Shown here piece by piece: positions 46,651 through 55,281 of a stretch of DNA of 64,000 bases. The position numbers were made by a program, and so were the translations under genes. The stretch spans positions 1-64,000 of the forward strand of contig NZ_LBMW01000012.1 in the NCBI RefSeq assembly GCF_026168105.1, in the 5' to 3' direction. The stretch comes from Streptomyces hygroscopicus (GTDB lineage: Bacteria; Actinomycetota; Actinomycetes; Streptomycetales; Streptomycetaceae). The notes under the pieces were generated by a model that was not told the DNA's origin, did not search any database, and saw nothing but the letters and a program-made list of their open reading frames with translations. How positions within the stretch are numbered: position 1 is the first letter of the stretch; each line of letters opens with the position of its first letter.

Positions 46651-46684
46651 AAGCGGGGGCCCACACGAATGTGGGCCCCCGCTT
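46651..46684. terminator. Bidirectional terminator, pyk / tRNA-Leu
   Basis: A perfect 15-bp stem (AAGCGGGGGCCCACA and its complement) with a CGAA loop lies 38 bp after pyk and 12 bp past the 3' end of the convergent tRNA gene. Confidence 0.88.
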
Positions 46685-46696
46685 CGCGGCGAGTTG

Positions 46697-46779
46697 TACC
46701 GGGTGCGGGATTCGAACCCGCAAGCCCTTTCGGGCAGAGGTGTTTGAGACCTCCGTGTATACCGTTCCACCAACCCGGC
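46697..46779 (-). tRNA. tRNA-Leu (anticodon CAA)
   Basis: An 83-nt class II tRNA. On the minus strand the acceptor stem is GCCGGGT / ACCCGGT (one G-T pair) and the anticodon stem-loop is GAGGT-CTCAAAC-ACCTC, giving anticodon CAA, which reads UUG. A long variable arm (GCCC-GAAA-GGGC) follows, and the T arm is GCGGG-TTCGAAT-CCCGC. No CCA is encoded. It is convergent with pyk. Confidence 0.95.
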
Positions 46780-46877
46780 TCGGCACTTCGGAGAGTGTAC
46801 CGGGTCATCATCGTCCGGCGCCGCTAGGTAGGCTGCATAAGCAGCACAACCTGCCCGGCCCGTAACGAGGAGCCCCC

Positions 46878-47528
46878 GTGACCGCCCCCGAGTCGCCCCA
46901 GCCCGTCGCCGACGACGACAAGTCGCATGTGCCTCCGCTGACGACCCGCGTCGTCATCGCCGAGGACGAGGCGCTCATCCGGCTCGACCTCAAGGAGATG
47001 CTCGAGGAAGAGGGCTACAACGTCGTAGGTGAGGCCGGCGACGGTGAGCAGGCCGTCGAACTGGCCCGTGAGCACAACCCCGACCTGGTGATTCTCGACG
47101 TGAAGATGCCGAAGCTCGACGGCATCTCGGCGGCCGAGAAGATCGCCGAGGAGCGCATCGCCCCGGTGCTCATGCTCACCGCCTTCTCGCAGCGCGACCT
47201 CGTCGAGCGGGCCCGGGACGCGGGCGCCATGGCGTACCTGGTGAAGCCGTTCAGCAAGAGCGACGTCGTACCGGCGATCGAGATGGCCGTGTCGCGGTTC
47301 AACGAGCTGAAGACGCTGGAGCAGGAGGTCGCGGACCTCACACAGCGGCTGGAGACACGCAAGCTCGTCGACCGGGCGAAGTCGATCCTGCAGACCGAGT
47401 ACGGGCTCACCGAGCCCGCCGCCTTCCGCTGGATCCAGAAGACCTCCATGGACCGCCGCATGTCCATGCAGCAGGTCGCGGAGGCCGTCATTCAGGACGC
47501 CGAGGAGAAAAAGGCAGCGAAGGGCTGA
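46878..47528 (+). CDS. pdtaR: ANTAR-domain response regulator, PdtaR-like
   Basis: A 216-residue two-domain regulator. The receiver (about 25-145) has RVVIAEDEALIRLDLKEML, the phospho-Asp in LVILDVKMPKLDG, Thr in MLTAFSQRDL and Lys in YLVKPFSKSD. An ANTAR RNA-binding domain follows: ELKTLEQEVADLTQRLETRK, then RAKSILQTEYGLTEPAAFRW and the Met/Gln-rich end. It should bind paired hairpins in mRNA leaders when phosphorylated, releasing terminators. GTG start with ACGAGGAG upstream. Its kinase (PdtaS type) is not in the window. Confidence 0.92.
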   Translation: MTAPESPQPVADDDKSHVPPLTTRVVIAEDEALIRLDLKEMLEEEGYNVVGEAGDGEQAVELAREHNPDLVILDVKMPKLDGISAAEKIAEERIAPVLMLTAFSQRDLVERARDAGAMAYLVKPFSKSDVVPAIEMAVSRFNELKTLEQEVADLTQRLETRKLVDRAKSILQTEYGLTEPAAFRWIQKTSMDRRMSMQQVAEAVIQDAEEKKAAKG

Positions 47529-47550
47529 GGCCCGTCCTCCCCGTACGAGT

Positions 47551-47591
47551 GAGGCCCGCACCCCCGGAAGGCCGGGGGGGGGGCGGGCCTC
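47551..47591. terminator. Bidirectional terminator, pdtaR / livF, with a G10 run
   Basis: Outer 9-bp stem GAGGCCCGC/GCGGGCCTC and inner CCCCCGG/CCGGGGG stem with a short loop. The 3' arm includes a run of ten G (47574-47583). Confidence 0.8.
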
Positions 47592-47628
47592 TTCGTGAGC
47601 TCCGGTCGGATCTCCCGGAAGGAGCCGC

Positions 47629-48345
47629 TCAGTCCTCGCCCAGGTACGCCTTCCGCACCGACTCGTCGTGCAGCAGGTCCTGCCCGGTTCCGGAGAGGAC
47701 GATGGTGCCGACCTCCATCACATGGCCGTGGTCGGCCAGCGACAGCGCCGCCTGGGCGTTCTGCTCGACGAGGAGGATCGTCGTGCCCTGTGACTTCAGC
47801 TGGGCGATGGTCGCCATGATCTTCTGCATCATGATGGGCGACAGACCCATCGACGGCTCGTCGAGCATGAGCAGCTTCGGCTGGGACATCAGGGCCCGGC
47901 CCATCGCCAGCATCTGCTGCTCGCCGCCGGAGAGGGTGCCCGCCGCCTGCTTCCTGCGCTCCCCGAGAATGGGGAAGAGGTCGTAGGCCCGCTGGATGTC
48001 CTGCTCGATGCCCGGCTTGTCGCTGCGCAGGAACGCTCCGAGCCGCAGGTTGTCCTCGATGGTCATGCGGGGGAAGATGTGCCGCCCCTCGGGGGAGTGG
48101 GCGAGCCCCAGCGAGACGATCTGGTGGGCCGGGAACTTCTTGAGCGACTTGCCGTTGAACTTGATCTGGCCGCCGACCGGCTTCAGGAGGCCGGAGAGGG
48201 TGCGCAGGGTGGTGGTCTTGCCCGCGCCGTTGGTGCCGATGAGGGTGACGACCTCGCCGGCGTCGACCTTGAAGGAGATGCCCTTGACGGCTTCGATCTT
48301 GCCGTAGGCGACCCGGAGGTCCTCGACTTCGAGCAGTGCGGTCAT
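47629..48345 (-). CDS. livF: Branched-chain amino acid ABC transporter, ATP-binding protein LivF
   Basis: A 238-residue ABC ATPase. Walker A is LIGTNGAGKTTTL, the signature GTLSGGEQQMLAMGRAL, and Walker B PKLLMLDEPSMGLSP, followed by the switch His region. GLAHSPEGRHIFPRMTIEDN is characteristic of LivF. ATGA overlap with livG. It pairs with LivG to power uptake through LivH/LivM. Confidence 0.95.
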   Translation of the reverse strand: MTALLEVEDLRVAYGKIEAVKGISFKVDAGEVVTLIGTNGAGKTTTLRTLSGLLKPVGGQIKFNGKSLKKFPAHQIVSLGLAHSPEGRHIFPRMTIEDNLRLGAFLRSDKPGIEQDIQRAYDLFPILGERRKQAAGTLSGGEQQMLAMGRALMSQPKLLMLDEPSMGLSPIMMQKIMATIAQLKSQGTTILLVEQNAQAALSLADHGHVMEVGTIVLSGTGQDLLHDESVRKAYLGED

Positions 48346-49253
48346 CGGTCGTTCTCCTTGCCGGGCGCGGCGTCCGTGGTGTTCTCGGCGTGCGCCTCGG
48401 CGGCCTCGACCTCGGCGACCTCTTCGTCGCCGGGGGCGTCCTCGAAGGGTTCGCCGAGGTAGGCGGCGATGACGCGCTCGTCGCCCTGCACGGTCGCGCT
48501 GTCGCCCTCGACGAGCTTCTCGCCCTGGACGAGGACGGCGACGCGGTCGCAGAGGTTGAAGATGAAGCGCATGTCGTGCTCGATGACGAGGATCGCGATG
48601 CCCATGTCCCGGATGGCGAAGACCAGTTCCTCGGTGGCCCGGGTCTCCTGCGGGTTCATACCGGCGGTGGGCTCGTCGAGGAGCAGCAGGCCCGGTTCGC
48701 TGGCCAGGGCGCGGGCGATCTCCAGCTTGCGCTGTTCGCCGTAGGGCAGGTTGCGGGCGAGGTGTTCGGCCTTGTCGGCGAGGCCCACGAACTCGAGCAG
48801 CTCCATGGCGCGTTCGCGGGAGGCGGCTTCGGCCTTGTGGAAGCCCGGGCCGCGCAGCACGGCCGACCAGAATCCTTCCTTCGTGCGGGTGTGCCGCCCG
48901 ACCAGCACATTCTCCAGGACCGTCATATTGGCGAAGAGCCGGATGTTCTGGAAGGTGCGGGCGATGCCCGCGGCGGTGACCTTGAAGGACTTGGGCGGCA
49001 GGACGTTGCCCTTGTAACGGACTTCGCCCTCCGTCGGGACGTACAGGCCCGTCAGGCAGTTGAAGAAGGTGGTCTTGCCGGCCCCGTTGGGGCCGATGAG
49101 GCCGACGATCTCGCCGCTGTTGACGGTGAGATCGACGCCTCGTACGGCGGTGAGGCCGCCGAATCGCATGGTGACGCCGCGTGCGTCGAGCACGACCTCG
49201 CCCGGAGCGGTGGCGTCCGGGGTGGCGCCCTTGGTGGTGGTGTCGGTGGTCAT
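48342..49253 (-). CDS. livG: Branched-chain amino acid ABC transporter, ATP-binding protein LivG
   Basis: A 303-residue ABC ATPase. Walker A is LIGPNGAGKTTFFNCLTG, LivG-type GIARTFQNIRLFANMTVLEN follows, the signature is NLPYGEQRKLEIARALA, and Walker B GLLLLDEPTAGMNPQE. An acidic, Ala/Glu-rich tail of about 35 residues extends past the usual end. It starts five bases after the livM stop. Confidence 0.95.
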   Translation of the reverse strand: MTTDTTTKGATPDATAPGEVVLDARGVTMRFGGLTAVRGVDLTVNSGEIVGLIGPNGAGKTTFFNCLTGLYVPTEGEVRYKGNVLPPKSFKVTAAGIARTFQNIRLFANMTVLENVLVGRHTRTKEGFWSAVLRGPGFHKAEAASRERAMELLEFVGLADKAEHLARNLPYGEQRKLEIARALASEPGLLLLDEPTAGMNPQETRATEELVFAIRDMGIAILVIEHDMRFIFNLCDRVAVLVQGEKLVEGDSATVQGDERVIAAYLGEPFEDAPGDEEVAEVEAAEAHAENTTDAAPGKENDR

Positions 49254-49258
49254 CGTGT

Positions 49259-51088
49259 TCAGGCCCCTGTCGTGCTGAGGACTGTGGGCGCTTCCGCCTC
49301 TTCGTGGAATTCGAGCTGGCGGCGCCGGTTCGGGATGAGGCCCTCCGGACGGAAGCGCATCAGCAGGATGAGTGCGATACCGAAGGCGAAAAGCTGGTAG
49401 TCGCCGAGGAACTGGAGCTTGTTGGGAATGAGGAAGAGCAGCGCGGCGCCGATGAGCGGGCCGCTGATCGTGCCCATGCCGCCGAGGACGACCGCAGCCA
49501 GCAGGAAGGCGGAGTTGGGCGGGATGGGACCGGCGAACTGGTACTGCTCGGGCGTGACTGTGTAGGTGACGTGGGCCTGGACGGTGCCCGCGAGACCGGC
49601 GAGGGAGGCGCCGACGGCGAAGGCGATGAGCTTGACCTTGAAGCCGTTGATGCCCATGGCCAGGGCTGCGGTCTCGTCCTCGCGGATGGCCACCCAGGCG
49701 CGGCCGATGCGGGAGTTGCCGCTGCGTCGGAAGACGAGCACCACGACGGCTGTGATGATCAGCATCAGGAAGAAGTAGTTCGCGAACCGGCCGATGGTGA
49801 CCCCGGCGATGTCGTGCTGGGCACCGAAGTCGAAGCCGAGGATGTCGAGGTTCGGGATCGAGGAGATGCCGTTCGAGCCGTTGGTGAGGGACGGTCCGGA
49901 GGTGCCGTCCAGGTTGTTCGCCGTGATGCGGAAGATCTCACCGAAGCCGAGGGTGACGATGGCGAGGTAGTCGCCGCGCAGTCGCAGGGTGGGGGCGCCG
50001 ATGAGGACGCCGAAGACGAGCGAGGCGGCGGCGCCGATGAGGACGGCGGCCCAGAAGGGGAAGTGCACGTGGAAGGGCGAGCTCGGGGAGCCGGAGACCA
50101 GGGCGGCGGCATAGGCGCCGACGCCCAGGAAGGCGACGTAGCCGAGGTCGAGCAGGCCGGCGAGGCCGACGACGATGTTCAGGCCCAGGGCGACCGTGGC
50201 GAAGATCAGGATGTAGACGCCGAGGGTCGCGTACTGGTCGTTGGTCTGGGTGAAGGGGAACAGCGCCGCCGCGACGAAGGCGCCGCAGGTGGTGATGGAC
50301 TGGTGGCGGGCGGTGAGCTGGGAGGCCTGACCGACCAGACCGGACTTGTTGAGTGCGGCGAAGCCGAATCCGACGGTGATCAGGAAGCCGATGAAGAGCT
50401 CGTCGTACGGGGTGCCGATGCCGTAGGTGAAGACGGTCAGGCCCAGCCCGAGGATTGCGACGATGATCAGGATCTCGGCGTAGGCGGGCAGACTGCGCAG
50501 CGGGCGGCGCGTGCCGGAGGTGGCGAAGGCGGCCTTGACCACCGCCAATCCGTACGCGGCCTGGTGCTTGCGGCGCTCCCAGCGGGTGGCATCGGGGTCG
50601 ATGAAGTCGGGAGTCGGCTGTTCGAAGGGAAGAGCGAGGGCTCCGACGAGGGCGGCGAGGCTGGTGATTGCCACGAAGAAGCCGCCGGGCTCGAGGTTGA
50701 CAAGGCCGCCGAGTTCGGTGCTGATCGCGAGGACCGTGTACCAGGCGGTGGCGAAGGTGGCCAGGGCGGCGAGCTTGAGGGCCGCGTCGCCGCCGGCGGG
50801 GATGAGCCAGCGCAGGCCCTTGATGCCGTAGGTGGCGAGGCCGAACACAGTGGTGAGGACTCCGCCTATGAGGACGAGGACCTGCAGGCCGCCCGGGTAG
50901 CCGTAGATGGTGAGGTCACCGGGGAAGGCGTCGGTCCATGTCCAGGCCGTGAACGTCGAGACGATGGTGAGGGCGCCGCCCGCGGTGGCGAGGGCGCGGC
51001 CGATGTGCGACGGGATGCCGAAGAGCCCGGACGGGGCACCCGTGGCGGGGGTGCTGGGGGTGCCGGAAGCGGTGGTCTGTGTGGTCAT
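49259..51088 (-). CDS. livM: Branched-chain amino acid ABC transporter, permease LivM (long form)
   Basis: A 609-residue permease, nearly twice the length of E. coli LivM. The C-terminal half is the canonical LivM: NIVVGLAGLLDLGYVAFLGV, LRLRGDYLAIVTLGFGEIFR, RIGRAWVAIREDETAALAMG, and the end LILLMRFRPEGLIPNRRR. The N-terminal ~250 residues add several more membrane segments around a soluble stretch (QPTPDFIDPDATRWERRKHQ). ATG 51088 is preferred, and GTG 51097 would give a GTGA overlap with livH. Confidence 0.9.
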   Translation of the reverse strand: MTTQTTASGTPSTPATGAPSGLFGIPSHIGRALATAGGALTIVSTFTAWTWTDAFPGDLTIYGYPGGLQVLVLIGGVLTTVFGLATYGIKGLRWLIPAGGDAALKLAALATFATAWYTVLAISTELGGLVNLEPGGFFVAITSLAALVGALALPFEQPTPDFIDPDATRWERRKHQAAYGLAVVKAAFATSGTRRPLRSLPAYAEILIIVAILGLGLTVFTYGIGTPYDELFIGFLITVGFGFAALNKSGLVGQASQLTARHQSITTCGAFVAAALFPFTQTNDQYATLGVYILIFATVALGLNIVVGLAGLLDLGYVAFLGVGAYAAALVSGSPSSPFHVHFPFWAAVLIGAAASLVFGVLIGAPTLRLRGDYLAIVTLGFGEIFRITANNLDGTSGPSLTNGSNGISSIPNLDILGFDFGAQHDIAGVTIGRFANYFFLMLIITAVVVLVFRRSGNSRIGRAWVAIREDETAALAMGINGFKVKLIAFAVGASLAGLAGTVQAHVTYTVTPEQYQFAGPIPPNSAFLLAAVVLGGMGTISGPLIGAALLFLIPNKLQFLGDYQLFAFGIALILLMRFRPEGLIPNRRRQLEFHEEAEAPTVLSTTGA

Positions 51089-51093
51089 CGGTG

Positions 51094-52026
51094 TCACGCC
51101 CTGTCCGCGACGCGCTCACCGAGCAGACCCTGGGGCCTGAACAGGAGCACGAGGATGAGGAGTACGAACGCCCAGACATCTGCCCAGGACTGGCTGCCGA
51201 ACTTCCCCATGCCGGGGATGTTCGAGATGTAGGCGGTGGCCAGGGTCTCGGCGATGCCGAGGACGACGCCGCCGATCATGGCTCCGTAGATGTTGCCGAT
51301 GCCACCGAGGACGGCCGCGGTGAAGGCCTTAAGGCCGAGGATGAAGCCAATGCGGAAGTCGATCTGACCGTACTTCAGTCCGTAGGCGACGGCTCCGACG
51401 GCGGCGAAGGTGGCGCCCAGTGCGAAGGCGATCACGATGATGCGATCGGTGTTGACGCCCATGAGCTTGGCGGTGTCAGGGTCCTGGGCGGTGGCCTGCA
51501 TGCCTCGTCCGGTGCGGGTCTTCATGACGAAGTAGCCGAGGACGGCCATGCTGATGGGGGCCGCGACGAGGAGGAAGATGTCACCGGTCTGGATGGTGAC
51601 ACTGCCGATGTGGAAGGGGCCTCCGCTGATCTGCGGGAAGGTGCGGGCGGACTTCGCGTCGGGGTACCAGGCCCAGACCGCCTGCTGCAGCGCGAGGGAG
51701 AGGCCGATGGCCGTGATCAGTGGGGCCAGGCGTGGCGCGTTGCGCAGGGGCCGGTAGGCGAACCGTTCCGCTCCCACGGCGACGAGGACGGCGACCAGGA
51801 TCGCGCCGATGAGCATCAGCGGCAGGGCGACCCACATGGATGTGCCGTTGGGCAGGATGTAGACGTAGACCGTGAGGGCGCCGAAGGCTCCGGTCATGAA
51901 GATCTCGCCGTGGGCGAAGTTGATGAGCTGGACGATGCCGTAGACCATTGTGTAGCCGATGGCGACCAGGCCGTACATGGATCCTAGTAGCAGGCCGTTG
52001 ACCAGCTGCTGCGGCAGTGCGTTCAC
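51094..52026 (-). CDS. livH: Branched-chain amino acid ABC transporter, permease LivH
   Basis: A 310-residue membrane protein starting MNALPQQLVNGLLLGSMYGL. The LivH hallmarks VYGIVQLINFAHGEIFMTGA and KAFTAAVLGGIGNIYGAMIG are present. The latter block is the EAA-like loop that contacts the ATPases. About eight membrane helices. It is separated from livK by 111 bp containing a strong hairpin. Confidence 0.95.
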   Translation of the reverse strand: MNALPQQLVNGLLLGSMYGLVAIGYTMVYGIVQLINFAHGEIFMTGAFGALTVYVYILPNGTSMWVALPLMLIGAILVAVLVAVGAERFAYRPLRNAPRLAPLITAIGLSLALQQAVWAWYPDAKSARTFPQISGGPFHIGSVTIQTGDIFLLVAAPISMAVLGYFVMKTRTGRGMQATAQDPDTAKLMGVNTDRIIVIAFALGATFAAVGAVAYGLKYGQIDFRIGFILGLKAFTAAVLGGIGNIYGAMIGGVVLGIAETLATAYISNIPGMGKFGSQSWADVWAFVLLILVLLFRPQGLLGERVADRA

Positions 52027-52078
52027 CGCATGTCCTCCGAGACTTTCGGATGTTCGACGTATGTGGCCGGATGCGAGT

Positions 52079-52114
52079 CCGCGCGGGGCGCCTGTGGAAC
52101 AGCGCCCCGCGCGG
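52079..52114 (-). terminator. livK-livH intercistronic hairpin
   Basis: A perfect 13-bp GC stem (CCGCGCGGGGCGC and its complement) with a 10-nt loop lies 23 bp after the livK stop on its strand. It probably stops or stabilises most livK transcripts, so that binding protein exceeds permease. Confidence 0.8.
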
Positions 52115-52137
52115 CTCGTGGGTGGTGAGGGCTCGGA

Positions 52138-53367
52138 TCAGCCCGTGTAGGTACCGGACTGCACCGGCTTCCAGGCACCGTTCTGCACGGCGTACACGGT
52201 GAGCTGCTTGTTGGTGGCGTCGCCGAACTCGTCGAAGGAGACCTTGCCGGTCACACCGTCGAACGAGACGTTCTGCACCGCGGCGGTGACCTTCGCGCGG
52301 GCGTCGGAGGGCAGCTTGCCGCCGTTGTCCTCGACGACCTTCTTCACGGCCTCGATGATCGCCCAGGCGGAGTCGTAGGAGTAACCGCCGTAGGCCGCGT
52401 ACGCCTCCTTGTAACCGGCGGACTTGTAGTTGGCCACGAACTGCTTGGCGGAGTCGAGGGTGTCGACCGGGGCGCCGACGGAGGTGGCGAGGTCGCCGGT
52501 GCTGTCGCTGCCGGCCAGCTTGATGTACGTCGGGTCGTACATGCCGTCGCCGCCGACCACCGGGATCTTGGCGCCGGTGGCCTTGATCTGCTTGCTGAGC
52601 GGGCCGGACTGCGGGTACTCGCCGCCGTAGTAGACGGCCTCGGCGCCGGAGTTCTTCACCTCGGTGGCGACCGCGGAGAAGTCCTTGGTGTCGGGGTTGA
52701 TGTGCTCGGTGCCCACGATCTGGCCGCCGAGCTTCTTGAACTCCTCGGTGAAGGTGGCGGCGAGGCCGGCGCCGTAGGTCTTCTTGTCGTCGATGACGAA
52801 GACCTTCTTCTTCTTGGCGGTGTTGTACACGTACTGCGCGGCGAACGGGCCCTGGATGGCGTCCGTGGTCGCGGTGCGGAAGTACGACTTGTACGGGCGG
52901 GCCTTCGTCTTCTGCCAGTTCGTGCCCTGGGTGAGGGCCGGGTTGGTGTTGGCGGGGGAGACCTCGACGAGCTTGGCGTCGTCGAAGACCTTCTGCATGG
53001 ACTGGGCGACGGAGGAGTTCAGCGGACCGACGGCGCCGAGGACGCTGTTGTCCGCGACGAGCTTGGAGGCGTTCTGCTGGCCCGAGGAGGGCTGCGCCTG
53101 GTCGTCGAGGGCTTCGATCTTGAAGGTGACGCCCTTGACGTAGTTCTGCTTGTTGGCGGTGTTGACGGCGAGGTCGACGGAGTTCTTGATGCCGAGGCCA
53201 ATCGCGGACAGGTCGCCGGTCAGCGGGGCGTCGACGCCGATGGTCACGGTGGTGCCACCGCTGCTGCCGGACGAGCCCTTGTCGCCGCTTCGTGAGCCGC
53301 AGGCGGTGAGGGTGAGTGCTCCCGCCGCCAGCGCGGCGGTAATGGCGATGAGCGAACGTTGACGCAC
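52138..53367 (-). CDS. livK: Branched-chain amino acid ABC transporter, substrate-binding lipoprotein LivK
   Basis: A 409-residue secreted lipoprotein. The signal peptide MRQRSLIAITAALAAGALTL ends in the lipobox LTAC. A Gly/Ser linker follows, then the periplasmic-binding fold: VTIGVDAPLTGDLSAIGLGI, VLGAVGPLNSSVAQSMQKVF, and AEAVYYGGEYPQSGPLSKQI. GTG 53367 is chosen because AAAGGA sits six bases upstream. The longer ORF has no signal at its start. It would be lipidated by Lgt. It lies first in the livKHMGF unit. Confidence 0.94.
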   Translation of the reverse strand: MRQRSLIAITAALAAGALTLTACGSRSGDKGSSGSSGGTTVTIGVDAPLTGDLSAIGLGIKNSVDLAVNTANKQNYVKGVTFKIEALDDQAQPSSGQQNASKLVADNSVLGAVGPLNSSVAQSMQKVFDDAKLVEVSPANTNPALTQGTNWQKTKARPYKSYFRTATTDAIQGPFAAQYVYNTAKKKKVFVIDDKKTYGAGLAATFTEEFKKLGGQIVGTEHINPDTKDFSAVATEVKNSGAEAVYYGGEYPQSGPLSKQIKATGAKIPVVGGDGMYDPTYIKLAGSDSTGDLATSVGAPVDTLDSAKQFVANYKSAGYKEAYAAYGGYSYDSAWAIIEAVKKVVEDNGGKLPSDARAKVTAAVQNVSFDGVTGKVSFDEFGDATNKQLTVYAVQNGAWKPVQSGTYTG

Positions 53368-53655
53368 GATCAGTCCTTTCCCTGGCACGGCCCTCCCCCC
53401 TGGAAGTGGCCGAGTCGAACGCTGGGCCAGAAGTGACTTTCCGACCGCGCGGTGACTGGCCGTGACTCTAAGCGTGTGCAGGGAACGTGGAGGAGGGTCT
53501 GACCAATGCTGTGACGCTCTTGTTATGACACGAGGTAATGCAGAGCGGTACTCGGTGGGTGGAACAGCGGAATTCAGGCCGATTCGCCCCGTCCACATAG
53601 TGAGAACCTGCAGGACGTGCGCCGCCGTGTTCAGGCGTCTCGACTGTTTTGGTGA
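53368..53655 (-). promoter_or_regulatory. livK upstream region with three GTGAC (GTCAC) repeats
   Basis: The 288-bp gap before livK has lower G+C than its surroundings and no supported gene. GTGAC occurs at 53433, 53452 and 53462 on the plus strand, 66-99 bp upstream of the livK start. It is a candidate regulator-binding array, but I do not recognise the regulator. Confidence 0.4.
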
Positions 53656-54273
53656 TTACCTGAACCTGTTGCTGCAGGCGGCTTGCAGGGCTTCCGAGAG
53701 GTCGTGTGCATAGCGTGATCCGAGGATGAAACTCTGCATCTGTATTGCGCGTGTATTACGCAGAGTTACATCCAGGAAAGGCAGCCCGGCGCCCTCCGGC
53801 ACCTTTCCGCATTCCGTCACATGCATGGTGATTGCAATCGTGCGGGTGGAGCCCGCGTTTGTGCGGAAAGGGGGGCGGGGGGCCGAGGACACGGAAAGCC
53901 CGGCGTAGGGCTGGGTTATGCGGGTCACGGTGACCGGCGGGCCGGACTGCACGCGCAGCGCGACCGCGAAGGTGAAGGCCCTGGTGGGAGTGGACTCGGG
54001 AGCGGCCCCGGAGTTCAGATAGATCATGTCGACGACCTGGGCGGGGTACGGCGGCGCCGGGGGCGGCGGCATCTGCGGCCGGGTGGCGTAGAGGTAGCCG
54101 CCGCCCGCGAGGAGGACGGCGGCCGCCGCGGCCGTGAGGACGGCACGGCGGTGCCGGTCGTACCGCCCCGCGAGGCGTCCGCGCGGACGGACGAGCAGAG
54201 GCGGCGCCTCCCGGTCCGGGGCGTCTTTCGGCCGGGTGCCCTCGCCCGGCTCGACGGGACCGACGCCGCTCAC
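53656..54273 (-). CDS. Membrane-anchored hypothetical protein
   Basis: A 205-residue protein with a Pro/Arg-rich cytosolic N-terminus (MSGVGPVEPGEGTRPKDAPD), one membrane helix at about 50-68 (AVLTAAAAAVLLAGGGYLYA), and an extracytoplasmic domain predicted to be beta-rich (FTFAVALRVQSGPPVTVTRI). Two cysteines, in VTECGKV and QAACSNRF, could form a disulfide. GTG overlaps the stop of the upstream lipoprotein gene (GTGA). I recognise no family. Coupling suggests the two work at the cell surface together. Confidence 0.7.
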   Translation of the reverse strand: MSGVGPVEPGEGTRPKDAPDREAPPLLVRPRGRLAGRYDRHRRAVLTAAAAAVLLAGGGYLYATRPQMPPPPAPPYPAQVVDMIYLNSGAAPESTPTRAFTFAVALRVQSGPPVTVTRITQPYAGLSVSSAPRPPFRTNAGSTRTIAITMHVTECGKVPEGAGLPFLDVTLRNTRAIQMQSFILGSRYAHDLSEALQAACSNRFR

Positions 54274-54692
54274 TGCCACGGGCCCTTGCTCGGACCGCCG
54301 CGGCGGTACCAGTCGGCACACCCCTCGCGCGCCCTGTGGTCGATCAACACATCGGCGGCCCGGGCGCCTTGACGTTTCTTCACGGCCCGTGCGGCGTCCA
54401 CGACCGTGCGAAGGATCTCGTACTGTCCGTTGGACAGCCCCATCGTCTGGTAGTCCCCGTACGTGTCGCCGTCCAGCACCCTGCGCGACCAGGACGCCAC
54501 CACCCGCGCGCACAGCTCCTCGGGAGGTGTGGCCCGTGACGACGCCGGGGCGGAGACGGTCCGCCCCGTCCTCGGTCCGTCCACGGTGCCGGAGTTGCCG
54601 CAGCCGGTCGCCAACCCGCCCGTCAGGAACACCAGTCCGGACCACAACCCGAACACCGTCAACCCCGGCCGGGGGACTGCTCCCGTTCCCAT
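54270..54692 (-). CDS. Putative small lipoprotein
   Basis: A 140-residue protein with an N-terminal hydrophobic stretch (LTVFGLWSGLVFLTGGLATG) ending at a lipobox-like ATGC at residues 28-31. The mature part is about 110 residues with two further cysteines (EELCARVV, REGCADWY) and the segment GDTYGDYQTMGLSNGQYEIL. No recognised domain. It overlaps the next gene by GTGA. Confidence 0.68.
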   Translation of the reverse strand: MGTGAVPRPGLTVFGLWSGLVFLTGGLATGCGNSGTVDGPRTGRTVSAPASSRATPPEELCARVVASWSRRVLDGDTYGDYQTMGLSNGQYEILRTVVDAARAVKKRQGARAADVLIDHRAREGCADWYRRGGPSKGPWQ

Positions 54693-54754
54693 GCCATGAA
54701 GCTAGGGCTCCGGGTGCCCGGGATCAACGGTGGTGCGCACGTCGGCTTCGGACC

Positions 54755-55243
54755 TCAGCCCGTCACGGGCACAGGTGCCTCGTCGCCGGGGTTCACATCG
54801 CGCAGCAGGCAGGTGAGGCGGGCGGTGCACACGCGCCTGCCCCTCTCGTCGCTGATCACGATCTCGTACGTCGCGGTGGAGCGCCCCCGGTGGACGGGGG
54901 TGGCGACGCCGGTGACCAGGCCCGAGCGCACCCCGCGGTGGTGGGTGCAGTTCAGGTCCACGCCGACGGCGATCTTGGAGCTGCCGCCGTGCAGCATGGA
55001 GCCCACGGAGCCGAGGGTCTCGGCGAGGACCGCCGAGGCGCCGCCGTGGAGCAGTCCGTACGGCTGGGTGTTGCCCTCCACCGGCATCGTGCCGACGACG
55101 CGCTCCGCGGAGGCCTCGAGGATCTGCACGCCCATACGGGTGCCGAGGTGTCCGGCGGAGAAGAGGGCGGGCAGGTCGACGCCGAGCGCGGCGTACTCGT
55201 CAAGGACTTCCTGCGGGAACTTCACGGTGTGCTGCTCACCCAT
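54755..55243 (-). CDS. PaaI-type hotdog-fold thioesterase
   Basis: A 162-residue hotdog protein. The family block QPYGLLHGGASAVLAETLGS contains the HGG motif and catalytic Glu. VDLNCTHHRGVRSGLVTGVA and HRGRSTATYEIVISDERGRR complete the fold. It should hydrolyse an acyl-CoA, possibly a phenylacetyl- or hydroxybenzoyl-type substrate. ATG 55243 lies 39 bp from a 16-bp dyad that overlaps the fdhF-like stop upstream. Confidence 0.87.
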   Translation of the reverse strand: MGEQHTVKFPQEVLDEYAALGVDLPALFSAGHLGTRMGVQILEASAERVVGTMPVEGNTQPYGLLHGGASAVLAETLGSVGSMLHGGSSKIAVGVDLNCTHHRGVRSGLVTGVATPVHRGRSTATYEIVISDERGRRVCTARLTCLLRDVNPGDEAPVPVTG

Positions 55244-55281
55244 GGGGTACGGCTCCGTTCATCGGTGTCACTCGGCTCTGG

